Source: an uncultured Prevotella sp. (GTDB lineage: Bacteria > Bacteroidota > Bacteroidia > Bacteroidales > Bacteroidaceae). Taken from it: DNA of 25,464 nucleotides. The stretch is from assembly GCA_900551985.1 (NCBI GenBank), contig URYG01000019.1:1-25464 (forward strand), in the 5' to 3' direction. Made by a program: the position numbers and the translations under genes. Positions 1 through 7,782 of the stretch are shown piece by piece (position 1 is the first letter of the stretch; the number at the start of each line of letters is the position of its first letter). The notes below the pieces were generated by a model. That model was not told the DNA's origin, ran no database searches, and saw only the letters and a program-made list of their open reading frames with translations.

Positions 1-2030
1 CTATCCTTTCTAACTTTAAGGAGGGTATGTCTGTGTTGGAGTACTTTATCGCTTCTCACGGTGCTCGTAAGGGTCTTGCTGATACCGCGATGAAGACTGC
101 CGATGCTGGTTACTTGACTCGTCGTCTTGTTGACGTATCTCACGATGTCATCATTACTCAGGAGGATTGCGGTACCTTGCGTGGCTTGGTTTGCACCGCT
201 TTGAAGAATGGTGATGAGATTATCTCTTCTCTCTACGAGCGTATCTTGGGTCGTGTATCTGTACACGATATCATCCACCCTACAACAGGTGAGTTGATTG
301 TTAAGTCTGGTGAGGAAATCACAGAGGCTAAGGCTAAGATCATCGATGAGTCTCCAATCGAGAGCGTTGAGATCCGTTCTGTACTCACTTGCGAGAGCAA
401 GAAGGGTGTCTGCATGAAGTGTTACGGCCGTAACTTGGCTACAGCTCGTATGGTTCAGCTCGGTGAGGCTGTGGGTGTCATCGCTGCACAGGCTATCGGT
501 GAGCCTGGTACTCAGCTTACTCTCCGTACCTTCCACGCCGGTGGTATTGCGTCTAACGCTGCTGCCAACGCTAAGATTGCTGCGAAGAACAAGTCTCGCA
601 TCGAGTTTGATGAGTTGAGCACTGTTCCATTCGTAGAGGAAGATGAGGAAGGCAATGATATCAAGTGCGAGAAGGTAGTAAGCCACTTGGCTGAAATCCG
701 TTTCGTAGATCCAAATACAAACATCGTTCTTGCTACATTGAATGTACCTTATGGTTCTTCTTTGTATCACAAGGAGGGTGAGGTAGTAGAGAAGGATACT
801 GTGATTGCCCGTTGGGACCCATTCAACGCCGTTATCGTCAGCCAGTACGCTGGTACCTTGAAGTTCAACGACGTTCAGAAGGATCAGACCTACCGTGCCG
901 AGGTCGATGAGACTACAGGTTTGGAGGAGAAGATCATCACCGATTCTAAGAATAAGGCGATGGTTCCTTCTTGTGATGTTATCGATGCAAACGGTGAGAT
1001 TGTAGGTACATATAACTTCCCTGTAGGTGGTCACCTTGTTGTAGAGGATGGTCAGACTATTAAGACTGGTGAGGTCTTGGTTAAGATTCCTCGTGCCGTA
1101 GGTGGTGCTGGTGATATCACCGGTGGTCTTCCACGTGTAACCGAGCTTCTCGAGGCTCGTAACCCATCTAACCCTGCTGTCGTATCTGAAATCGATGGTG
1201 AGGTAACTATGGGTAAGGTAAAGCGTGGTAACCGTGAGATCATCGTAACTTCTAAAACTGGCGACCAGAAGAAGTATCTCGTATCACTCTCTAAGCAGAT
1301 CCTGGTACAGGAGCATGATGCTGTACGTGCCGGTACTCCTCTTTCTGATGGTAGTGTAACTCCAGGCGATATCCTTGCTATCATGGGTCCTACCGCTGTT
1401 CAGGAGTACATCGTTAACCAGATTCAGGACGTTTACCGTCTCCAGGGTGTGGCTATCAACGATAAGCACTTCGAGGTGGTTGTTCGTCAGATGATGCGTA
1501 AGGTTCGTATTGACGATCCAGGTGATACTACATTCTTGGAGCAGGAGTTGGTTGATAAGCTCGACTTCGCTGAGGAGAATGACCGTATCTGGGGTAAGAA
1601 GGTTGTTGTCAACGCTGGTGACAGCACTGAACTCAAGCCTGGTCAGATCATCACAGCCCGTAAGTTGCGTGATGAGAACTCTGCATTGAAGCGTCGCGAT
1701 ATGAAGCTTGTTCAGGTTCGTGATGCCGTAGCTGCAACATCTACTCAGATTCTCCAGGGTATTACCCGTGCCGCTCTTGGTACCAAGAGCTTCATGAGTG
1801 CCGCTTCCTTCCAGGAGACTACTAAGGTCTTGAACGAGGCTGCTATTCGTGGTAAGGTAGATTACCTTGAGGGAATGAAGGAGAATGTTATCTGCGGTCA
1901 CTTGATTCCAGCAGGTACCGGTCTCCGCCAGTGGGAGAAGCTTGTTGTAGGTTCTAAGGAAGAGTACGAGCGCATGCAGGCTAACAGAAAGAATGTACTC
2001 GACTATGCTGATTCTCCAATCGTGGACTAA
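1..2030 (+). CDS. rpoC: DNA-directed RNA polymerase subunit beta' (3' part)
   Basis: This is the C-terminal half of the beta' subunit, which with beta, alpha and omega forms the catalytic RNA polymerase core. The frame is already open at base 3 (ILSNFKEG before the Met at 27), so the gene is cut by the window edge and the ATG at 27 is internal. Counting from that Met, the second zinc site is seen as Cys48, Cys122, Cys129 and Cys132. The bridge-helix/trigger-loop neighbourhood is visible as SVLEYFIASHGARKGLADTA at residues 2-21 and GEAVGVIAAQAIGEPGTQLT at about 146-165. The rest carries the lineage insertions and the C-terminal clamp segments. The gene ends in TAA and is followed by a strong terminator. 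Confidence 0.98.
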   Translation, partial: ILSNFKEGMSVLEYFIASHGARKGLADTAMKTADAGYLTRRLVDVSHDVIITQEDCGTLRGLVCTALKNGDEIISSLYERILGRVSVHDIIHPTTGELIVKSGEEITEAKAKIIDESPIESVEIRSVLTCESKKGVCMKCYGRNLATARMVQLGEAVGVIAAQAIGEPGTQLTLRTFHAGGIASNAAANAKIAAKNKSRIEFDELSTVPFVEEDEEGNDIKCEKVVSHLAEIRFVDPNTNIVLATLNVPYGSSLYHKEGEVVEKDTVIARWDPFNAVIVSQYAGTLKFNDVQKDQTYRAEVDETTGLEEKIITDSKNKAMVPSCDVIDANGEIVGTYNFPVGGHLVVEDGQTIKTGEVLVKIPRAVGGAGDITGGLPRVTELLEARNPSNPAVVSEIDGEVTMGKVKRGNREIIVTSKTGDQKKYLVSLSKQILVQEHDAVRAGTPLSDGSVTPGDILAIMGPTAVQEYIVNQIQDVYRLQGVAINDKHFEVVVRQMMRKVRIDDPGDTTFLEQELVDKLDFAEENDRIWGKKVVVNAGDSTELKPGQIITARKLRDENSALKRRDMKLVQVRDAVAATSTQILQGITRAALGTKSFMSAASFQETTKVLNEAAIRGKVDYLEGMKENVICGHLIPAGTGLRQWEKLVVGSKEEYERMQANRKNVLDYADSPIVD

Positions 2031-2066
2031 TCAGTAGGGTAGAGTAACATATATATAATAAGGTAT

Positions 2067-2106
2067 AAGAGCCATAGGTGAGTCATCATCTATGGCTCTT
2101 TTCTTG
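2067..2106 (+). terminator. Rho-independent terminator after rpoC
   Basis: The arms AAGAGCCATAG (2067-2077) and CTATGGCTCTT (2090-2100) pair perfectly. The stem extends inward by four more pairs, one of them G-U, to a 4-base loop, giving about 15 pairs. TTTTCTT follows directly. It should end the rpoB-rpoC transcript. Confidence 0.9.
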
Positions 2107-2163
2107 ATATTGCCTGCCTGTTGATGGAATCTTATCAACTTTTTTATTTTCCCTTCTTTTGGT

Positions 2164-2227
2164 AAAAGTCCTTTCACGCTAAGCTTATGTCTTTGTATTA
2201 GAAACATTTTAGTGTGAAAGGACTTTT
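2164..2227. repeat. 19-base inverted repeat upstream of the DUF3467 gene
   Basis: AAAAGTCCTTTCACGCTAA (2164-2182) pairs with TTAGTGTGAAAGGACTTTT (2209-2227). The only imperfection is a pair that would be G-U in RNA, and the spacer is 26 bases. It lies between the rpoC terminator and the next promoter. It could be a second, possibly bidirectional terminator, a dispersed palindromic repeat or an operator. The sequence alone does not decide. Confidence 0.6.
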
Positions 2228-2274
2228 AACACAAAATAATTGGCAAAGTATTCGTTTTTTTCAGATATTATGTG

Positions 2275-2283
2275 TAAATTTGC
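2275..2283 (+). promoter_or_regulatory. Bacteroidetes-type promoter of the DUF3467 gene
   Basis: TAAATTTGC matches the -7 consensus TAnnTTTG. TTCG at 2251-2254, 20 bases upstream, is a weak match to the -33 box. The start codon at 2324 leaves a leader of roughly 35 bases. Confidence 0.65.
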
Positions 2284-2323
2284 ACTATCATTTAAAGTTT
2301 AATCCTATTAACTTAATAAAATT

Positions 2324-2650
2324 ATGGAAGAAAATAAGAATAATCAACAGCAGCAGAATCAGTTCCAGATGGGCATCAGCCCAGAAGTAGCAGAGGGTAC
2401 ATACTCTAACTTGGCACTGATTACTCATTCTAGTTCAGACTTCATCTTGGATTTCGCATGTGCACTTCCAGGAATGCCAGCACCTCAGATCAAGAGCCGT
2501 GTCATCATGGCACCTGAGCATGCAAAGCGTTTGCTCCAGGCATTGCAGAGCAATGTTTATAACTACGAGCAGGCTTTCGGTAAGATTAAGTTGGCTGACG
2601 AGCCAGAGCGTACTATCGCTCCATTTGGCACACCAAAAGGTGAGGCTTAA
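2324..2650 (+). CDS. DUF3467 domain-containing protein
   Basis: This small soluble protein of 108 aa has no signal peptide or membrane segment. After a Gln/Asn-rich start (residues 4-13), the body runs from about residue 16 to 95. It contains GTYSNLALITHSSSDFILDF (25-44), a Pro-rich turn LPGMPAPQIKSRVIM (48-62) and a helix PEHAKRLLQALQ (64-75). I recognise this as the DUF3467 pattern, a family of unknown function common in Bacteroidetes. No catalytic residues are evident. It sits between rpoC and rpsL with its own promoter and no clear terminator of its own, so read-through toward rpsL is possible. The placement suggests a link to transcription or translation, but that is inference from position only. 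No Shine-Dalgarno sequence precedes the start. Confidence 0.85.
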   Translation: MEENKNNQQQQNQFQMGISPEVAEGTYSNLALITHSSSDFILDFACALPGMPAPQIKSRVIMAPEHAKRLLQALQSNVYNYEQAFGKIKLADEPERTIAPFGTPKGEA

Positions 2651-2799
2651 TGCATAAACACATACATACTAAGACTAAATTTCCTGCTAAATGCCGCTTT
2701 TTCTTTATAATATTTGTTTTTAATAGTTATATAAAGTTAAAACTAGCCCTCGTTTTTTAAAAGTCTCCTTAATATTTAGGTAGTTTGCCGAAAAAGTCG

Positions 2800-2808
2800 T
2801 AACTTTGC
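2800..2808 (+). promoter_or_regulatory. Promoter of the rpsL (str) operon
   Basis: TAACTTTGC matches the TAnnTTTG -7 box and is followed by ACCCC. The -33 region (TTTAG near 2775-2779) is weak. The transcript would have a leader of about 80 bases. That leader holds a short possible stem (AAGCC 2818-2822 with GGCTT 2834-2838), then an A/T-rich stretch without a Shine-Dalgarno sequence up to the rpsL start. Confidence 0.7.
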
Positions 2809-2891
2809 ACCCCGAAAAGCCCCATAAGGTGGTGGCTTATACGGAAATAAGACAATAATAAAAATAAAATAATAAATTAAAAAGTAAAATT

Positions 2892-3272
2892 ATGCCTACT
2901 ATTTCACAGTTAGTAAGAAAAGGCAGACGAGTATTGGTAGACAAGAGCAAGTCACCAGCTTTGGATTCATGTCCTCAGCGTCGTGGTGTTTGTGTTCGTG
3001 TTTACACAACAACTCCAAAGAAGCCTAATTCGGCAATGCGTAAGGTTGCCCGTGTTCGTTTGACAAACTCTAAGGAGGTTAACTCTTACATCCCAGGAGA
3101 GGGTCACAACTTGCAGGAGCACTCAATCGTGTTGGTTCGCGGTGGTCGTGTTAAGGACCTCCCAGGTGTACGTTATCACATCGTTCGTGGTACTCTTGAT
3201 ACCGCAGGTGTTGCAAACCGTACACAGCGTCGTTCTAAGTACGGTGCTAAGCGTCCAAAGGCAAAGAAGTAA
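2892..3272 (+). CDS. rpsL: 30S ribosomal protein S12
   Basis: S12 sits at the decoding centre of the small subunit and governs accuracy. The 126-aa length is normal. The two conserved loops are intact: TTTPKKPNSA (residues 39-48, with Lys43) and GRVKDLPGVRYH (85-96, with Lys88 and Asp89, the latter the usual methylthiolation site). The streptomycin-contact lysines are the wild-type residues. The C-terminus is the usual basic tail (RSKYGAKRPKAKK). It is the first gene of the str operon. Confidence 0.99.
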   Translation: MPTISQLVRKGRRVLVDKSKSPALDSCPQRRGVCVRVYTTTPKKPNSAMRKVARVRLTNSKEVNSYIPGEGHNLQEHSIVLVRGGRVKDLPGVRYHIVRGTLDTAGVANRTQRRSKYGAKRPKAKK

Positions 3273-3460
3273 TTCTAATCCGGACAAAATTAAAAACAAA
3301 TCCGAAAACTCACGGTCGGAGAAGGTCGAGAGTTTAGGTAAAAGATTATTTTTATTAAACGTTTTGCTGGAGAAGTAACAGGTTGAGTAAATACTCGGGT
3401 GCGAGTGTTGAAGAACGATATACAGCCCCATGCAGAATTTAAATTTTTTTCGATTAAAAA
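3273..3460 (+). promoter_or_regulatory. Structured rpsL-rpsG spacer, possible regulatory RNA
   Basis: These 188 bases carry no gene. One hairpin is clear: AATACTCG (3390-3397), loop GGTG, CGAGTGTT (3402-3409). A weaker stem pairs AAACTC (3306-3311) with GAGTTT (3330-3335), enclosing two GGTCG motifs. In E. coli, S7 represses its own operon by binding the S12-S7 spacer. Whether this spacer does the same is inference. No TAnnTTTG promoter was found in it. Confidence 0.4.
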
Positions 3461-3937
3461 ATGAGAAAAGCAAAACCAAAGAAGAGAGTGATCCTCCCAG
3501 ATCCAGTCTTCAATGACCAGAAGGTCTCTAAATTCGTAAATCATTTGATGTATGATGGTAAGAAGAATACATCTTATGAGATTTTCTACAATGCACTCGA
3601 TACCGTAAAGGCTAAGATGGCTAACGAGGAGAAGTCTGCACTTGAGATTTGGAAGCAGGCTCTTGATAATATTACTCCACAGGTTGAGGTTAAGAGCCGC
3701 CGTATTGGTGGTGCTACCTTCCAGGTTCCTACAGAAATTCGTCCTGATCGCAAGGAGAGTATCTCTATGAAGAATCTTATTATCTTCGCTCGTAAGCGTG
3801 GTGGTAAGACAATGGCAGATAAGCTCGCTGCAGAGATTATGGATGCTTACAACAACCAGGGTGGCGCGTTCAAGCGCAAGGAGGATATGCATCGTATGGC
3901 TGAGGCTAACCGTGCATTTGCTCACTTCAGATTCTAA
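3461..3937 (+). CDS. rpsG: 30S ribosomal protein S7
   Basis: S7 nucleates assembly of the 3' domain of 16S rRNA (head of the 30S) and lines the E site. The 158-aa protein starts MRKAKPKKRVILPDP, as is usual for the family, and continues with VSKFVNHLMYDGKK. The motifs RIGGATFQVPTEI and ARKRGGKTMADKLAAEIMDA are recognisable, and the C-terminus is EDMHRMAEANRAFAHFRF. It is separated from rpsL by an unusually long spacer and precedes fusA by 29 bases. There is no Shine-Dalgarno sequence; the ATG follows an A-rich run. Confidence 0.99.
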   Translation: MRKAKPKKRVILPDPVFNDQKVSKFVNHLMYDGKKNTSYEIFYNALDTVKAKMANEEKSALEIWKQALDNITPQVEVKSRRIGGATFQVPTEIRPDRKESISMKNLIIFARKRGGKTMADKLAAEIMDAYNNQGGAFKRKEDMHRMAEANRAFAHFRF

Positions 3938-3966
3938 TTTAATTTATAAAATAGGTTTAAAAGAAA

Positions 3967-6081
3967 ATGGCAAATCGCGATTTACATTTGACACGTAACA
4001 TCGGTATCATGGCGCACATCGATGCCGGTAAGACAACAACATCTGAGCGTATCTTGTTCTACACAGGTAAGACTCATAAGATTGGTGAGGTACACGATGG
4101 TGCTGCTACAATGGACTGGATGGCCCAGGAGCAGGAGCGTGGTATTACTATCACTTCTGCAGCTACAACTTGTAACTGGAACTATCTCGGTAAGTCTTAT
4201 AAGATCAACTTGATCGATACTCCGGGACACGTTGACTTCACTGCTGAGGTTGAGCGTTCACTCCGTGTACTCGATGGTGCTGTTGCTACATATTCTGCAG
4301 CTGACGGTGTACAGCCACAGTCAGAGACAGTATGGCGCCAGGCTGACAAGTACAATGTACCTCGTATCGGTTATGTAAACAAGATGGACCGTTCTGGTGC
4401 TAACTTCTTCGAGACAGTACAGCAGATGAAGGATATCTTGGGTGCTAATCCTATTGCTATTCAGATTCCTATTGGTGCAGAGGAGAACTTCAAGGGTGTA
4501 GTTGACCTGATCAAGATGAAGGCTATTCTCTGGCACGATGAGACTATGGGTGCTGAGTATGACGTAGAGGAAATTCCAGCTGACTTGGCAGATGAGGCTG
4601 CTGAGTGGCGTGATAAGCTCCTTGAGGGTGCTGCTAACTTCGATGACGAGGTGATGGAGCTTTACCTTGAGGGTCAGGATATTCCAGAGGAGAAGCTTCT
4701 TGCTGCTATCCGCAAGGGTTGCTGCGCTATGGAGTGCTGCCCAATGTTGCTCGGTTCTTCATACAAGAACAAGGGTGTTCAGCCATTGCTCGACTATGTA
4801 TGTGCATTCTTGCCTTCACCAATGGATACTCCAAATATCATCGGTACTAACCCTGATACAGAGGAGGAAGAGGATCGCAAGCCATCTGAGGATGAGCCAA
4901 CATCTGCTCTCGCATTTAAGATCGCTACCGACCCATTCATGGGCCGCTTGGTATTCTTCCGTGTTTACTCAGGTAAGGTTGTTGCTGGTTCTTATGTTTA
5001 CAACCCACGTTCTGGCAAGCGCGAGCGCATCAGCCGTCTGTTCCAGATGAACTCTAAGCAGGAGATTCCAATGGAGTCTATCGATGCTGGTGATATCGGT
5101 GCAGGTGTAGGTTTCAAGGATATCCGTACTGGTGATACACTCTGTGATGAGAATCACCCAATCGTATTGGAGTCTATGACATTCCCTGATACTGTGATCT
5201 CTATCGCAGTTGAGCCAAAGAGCCAGGCTGACATCGCCAAGATGGACAACGGTCTCGCTAAGTTGGCTGAGGAGGACCCAACCTTCACAGTTCGTACAGA
5301 CGAGCAGAGTGGTCAGACTATCATCTCTGGTATGGGTGAGCTCCACTTGGATATCATCATCGACCGTTTGAAGCGTGAGTTCAAGGTTGAGTGTAACCAG
5401 GGTAAGCCTCAGGTTAACTATAAGGAGGCTATCACTAAGACAGCTCAGAGCCGTGAGACTTACAAGAAGCAGTCTGGTGGTCGTGGTAAGTTCGCTTGTA
5501 TCGATGTAACCATCGGTCCTAAGGACGAGGATTACAAGGAGGGCGACTTGCAGTTCATCAACGAGGTTAAGGGTGGTAACGTTCCAAAGGAATTCATCCC
5601 ATCTGTACAGAAGGGCTTCGCTGATTGCTTGTCAAATGGTGTACTCGGTGGCTTCCCAATGACTGGTTTGAAGGTAACTTTGACCGATGGTAGCTTCCAC
5701 CCAGTTGACTCTGACCAGTTGTCATTCGAGTTGGTAGCACATCAGGCATTCAAGGTACTTTGCCCTAAGGCAGGTCCTGTTTTGATGGAGCCTATCATGA
5801 AGGTAGAGGTTGTTACTCCAGAAGAGAACATGGGTGACGTAATCGGTGACTTGAACAAGCGCCGTGGTCTCGTTCAGGGTATGGAGGAAGGTCGTAGCGG
5901 TGCTCGCATCGTAAAGGCTATGGTTCCATTGGCTGAGATGTTCGGTTATGTAACAGCTTTGCGTACTATCACTTCAGGTCGTGCAACAAGCTCTATGGAG
6001 TATGATCACCACGCACCTCTCTCTTCAACAATCGCTAAGGCAGTGTTGGAGGAGGTTAAGGGTCACGCAGAACTCCTTTAA
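3967..6081 (+). CDS. fusA: Translation elongation factor G
   Basis: EF-G is the GTPase that drives translocation and, with RRF, ribosome recycling. The 704-aa length is full. The G motifs are all present: AHIDAGKTT (16-24), switch region RGIT (58-61), DTPGH (84-88), NKMD (138-141) and GSSYKNKGVQ (263-272). Domain IV carries the conserved SGGRGKFA segment and the C-terminal GRATSSMEYDHHAPL. It is the last gene of the str group. A tuf gene, which follows fusA in E. coli, is absent here and rpsJ comes next after a 114-base structured gap. There is no Shine-Dalgarno sequence. Confidence 0.99.
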   Translation: MANRDLHLTRNIGIMAHIDAGKTTTSERILFYTGKTHKIGEVHDGAATMDWMAQEQERGITITSAATTCNWNYLGKSYKINLIDTPGHVDFTAEVERSLRVLDGAVATYSAADGVQPQSETVWRQADKYNVPRIGYVNKMDRSGANFFETVQQMKDILGANPIAIQIPIGAEENFKGVVDLIKMKAILWHDETMGAEYDVEEIPADLADEAAEWRDKLLEGAANFDDEVMELYLEGQDIPEEKLLAAIRKGCCAMECCPMLLGSSYKNKGVQPLLDYVCAFLPSPMDTPNIIGTNPDTEEEEDRKPSEDEPTSALAFKIATDPFMGRLVFFRVYSGKVVAGSYVYNPRSGKRERISRLFQMNSKQEIPMESIDAGDIGAGVGFKDIRTGDTLCDENHPIVLESMTFPDTVISIAVEPKSQADIAKMDNGLAKLAEEDPTFTVRTDEQSGQTIISGMGELHLDIIIDRLKREFKVECNQGKPQVNYKEAITKTAQSRETYKKQSGGRGKFACIDVTIGPKDEDYKEGDLQFINEVKGGNVPKEFIPSVQKGFADCLSNGVLGGFPMTGLKVTLTDGSFHPVDSDQLSFELVAHQAFKVLCPKAGPVLMEPIMKVEVVTPEENMGDVIGDLNKRRGLVQGMEEGRSGARIVKAMVPLAEMFGYVTALRTITSGRATSSMEYDHHAPLSSTIAKAVLEEVKGHAELL

Positions 6082-6099
6082 TAAAAAAGAAATAACGGT

Positions 6100-6149
6100 A
6101 AGATGAGGCGCTGCTTAGCGAATGACTCTTAAGCAGCGTACCTCTTCTT
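6100..6149 (+). promoter_or_regulatory. Long hairpin in the fusA-rpsJ spacer
   Basis: CGCTGCTTA (6109-6117) pairs with TAAGCAGCG (6130-6138) around a 12-base loop. Below a 2-base bulge the stem continues as GAGG/CCTC and, past one mismatch, AAGA/TCTT. No U-tract follows (CTTCTTCC), so it is not a standard terminator. It lies just ahead of the S10 group, where E. coli has an L4-controlled leader. A regulatory or RNA-processing role is inferred. No promoter box was seen in the gap. Confidence 0.5.
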
Positions 6150-6195
6150 CCATTAGACTAAAATAATTCATATTAATAATAACTTAATTTTAAAA

Positions 6196-6501
6196 ATGAG
6201 TCAGAAAATCAGAATTAAGCTGAAGTCTTACGACCACCAGTTGGTTGACAAGTCAGCTGAGAAGATTGTGAAGGCTGTTAAGGCAACAGGCGCTATCGTT
6301 AGCGGTCCTATTCCATTGCCAACACACAAGCGTATTTTTACTGTAAACCGCAGTACTTTCGTTAACAAGAAGTCTCGCGAGCAGTTCCAGCTCTCAGATT
6401 TCAAGCGTCTCATCGACATCTACAGCTCAACAGCAAAGACCGTTGATGCCTTGATGAAGCTTGAATTGCCAAGTGGTGTAGAAGTAGAAATCAAAGTCTA
6501 A
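6196..6501 (+). CDS. rpsJ: 30S ribosomal protein S10
   Basis: S10 belongs to the 30S head and, as NusE, takes part in antitermination with NusB in well-studied bacteria. The 101-aa sequence has the family start IRIKLKSYDHQLVDKSAEKI. The conserved loop SGPIPLPTHKRIFTVNRS falls at about residues 36-53, and SREQFQLSDFKRLIDI follows. It is the first gene of the S10 group and lies 20 bases before rplC. There is no Shine-Dalgarno sequence. Confidence 0.99.
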   Translation: MSQKIRIKLKSYDHQLVDKSAEKIVKAVKATGAIVSGPIPLPTHKRIFTVNRSTFVNKKSREQFQLSDFKRLIDIYSSTAKTVDALMKLELPSGVEVEIKV

Positions 6502-6521
6502 TTATTAAAAATTAAATTGAA

Positions 6522-7136
6522 ATGCCAGGATTAATTGGAAGAAAAATCGGAATGACATCCGTTTTCAGTGCCGACGGTAAGAATATTCCGTGCACTGTTA
6601 TCGAAGTAGGTCCTTGTGTTGTAACCCAGGTTAAGACCGTAGAGAAGGATGGTTACAAGGCTTATCAGTTAGGTTTCGGCGAGGCTAAGGAGAATCGTAC
6701 TTCTCAGCCTATGATGGGAATCTTCAAGAAGGCAGGCACAACACCTAAGAAACACTTGGCCGAGTTCAAGTTTGATGAGGAGTACAACCTCGGTGACACC
6801 ATTACAGTTGATATCTTCAACGGCTGCAAGTTCGTTGACGTAATTGGTACATCAAAGGGTAAAGGCTTCCAGGGCGTTGTAAAGCGTCACGGATTCGGTG
6901 GTGTAGGTCAGTCTACTCACGGTCAGGATGACCGCGCTCGCAAGCCGGGATCTATTGGTGCATGTTCTTACCCTGCTAAGGTATTCAAGGGTATGCGCAT
7001 GGGCGGCCAAATGGGAGGTGACAGAGTAACAACTCAGAACCTTCAGGTGTTAAAGGTAATTCCAGAGCAGAATCTCCTTATCGTTAAGGGTTCTTTCGCT
7101 GGATGCAAAGGTTCAACTGTTTTAATTGAGAAATAA
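6522..7136 (+). CDS. rplC: 50S ribosomal protein L3
   Basis: L3 binds early to 23S rRNA domain VI and reaches toward the peptidyl-transferase centre. The 204-aa protein begins GLIGRKIGMTSVFSADGKNI. Its long internal loop has the signature KGKGFQGVVKRHGFGG, then PGSIGACSYPAKVFKGMRMG and GQMGGDRVTTQNLQV. The stop codon overlaps the rplD start by one base (TAATG at 7134-7138), so the two are probably translationally coupled. Confidence 0.99.
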   Translation: MPGLIGRKIGMTSVFSADGKNIPCTVIEVGPCVVTQVKTVEKDGYKAYQLGFGEAKENRTSQPMMGIFKKAGTTPKKHLAEFKFDEEYNLGDTITVDIFNGCKFVDVIGTSKGKGFQGVVKRHGFGGVGQSTHGQDDRARKPGSIGACSYPAKVFKGMRMGGQMGGDRVTTQNLQVLKVIPEQNLLIVKGSFAGCKGSTVLIEK

Positions 7137-7765
7137 TGGAAGTTAGCGTATTAGATATCAAAGGTCAGGAGACCGGCCGCAAGGTAGCTCTTAATGATGC
7201 AGTCTTCGGCATTGAGCCTAACGATCACGTTCTCTACCTCGACGTAAAGCAGTATCTCGCTAACCAGCGTCAGGGTACAGCTAAGTCTAAGGAGAGAAGC
7301 GAGATGAGCGGTTCTACTCGTAAGCTTGGTCGTCAGAAGGGTGGCGGCGGTGCTCGCCGTGGTGATATTAACTCACCTGTACTCGTAGGTGGTGCTCGCG
7401 TATTTGGTCCTAAGCCACGTGATTACCGCTTCAAGCTCAACAAGAAGGTAAAGATTCTTGCTCGTAAGTCTGCTTTGTCTTATAAGGCACAGGAGAGCGC
7501 AATCGTGATGTTGGAAGATTTCACTTTTGAGGCCCCAAAGACTAAAGAATTCTTAAGTGTTCTTAAGAATCTTAAAATCGAGGGCAAAAAGGTACTCTTT
7601 GTTTTGCCAGAATCAAATAAAAACGTATATTTGTCTGCACGTAACTTACAGCGCGCTGAGGTTATCCTCGCATCTAACGTCAATTCGTACAAAGTTTTGA
7701 ACGCAGATGTAGTAGTGATTACTGAGAAGTCGCTTGAGACTATCGACCAGATCTTAACAAAGTAA
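7136..7765 (+). CDS. rplD: 50S ribosomal protein L4
   Basis: L4 is an early 50S assembly protein with a loop lining the exit tunnel; in E. coli it also represses the S10 operon. The 209-aa product has the tunnel loop RKLGRQKGGGGARRGDINSP and the following GGARVFGPKPRDYRFKLNKK. Its start lies inside the rplC stop (TAATG), with no Shine-Dalgarno sequence. The second half uses more A/T-ending codons than its neighbours and contains a perfect 9-base stem (7549-7557 with 7562-7570, loop TGTT). Confidence 0.99.
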   Translation: MEVSVLDIKGQETGRKVALNDAVFGIEPNDHVLYLDVKQYLANQRQGTAKSKERSEMSGSTRKLGRQKGGGGARRGDINSPVLVGGARVFGPKPRDYRFKLNKKVKILARKSALSYKAQESAIVMLEDFTFEAPKTKEFLSVLKNLKIEGKKVLFVLPESNKNVYLSARNLQRAEVILASNVNSYKVLNADVVVITEKSLETIDQILTK

Positions 7766-7767
7766 AA

Positions 7768-7772
7768 AGGAG
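7768..7772 (+). promoter_or_regulatory. Strong Shine-Dalgarno sequence of rplW
   Basis: AGGAG (within AAGGAGA, 7767-7773) lies 10 bases before the rplW ATG at 7783. It is one of only four clear Shine-Dalgarno sequences in the ribosomal cluster. Confidence 0.75.
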
Positions 7773-7782
7773 ATATTAGAAT

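Noticed and set aside
1284..1901. A 205-codon minus-strand frame opposite rpoC, and similar frames opposite rpsG, fusA, rpsC and rplE
   Set aside because: All are shadows of strongly conserved plus-strand genes, and none has an upstream promoter box or recognisable motifs.
2650..2760. A 36-codon frame overlapping the DUF3467 stop as TAATG, with a hydrophobic stretch
   Set aside because: It is A/T-rich, has no Shine-Dalgarno sequence, and no family is recognisable. A similar chance TAATG frame follows rpmJ and runs through a promoter, so the overlap alone is weak evidence.
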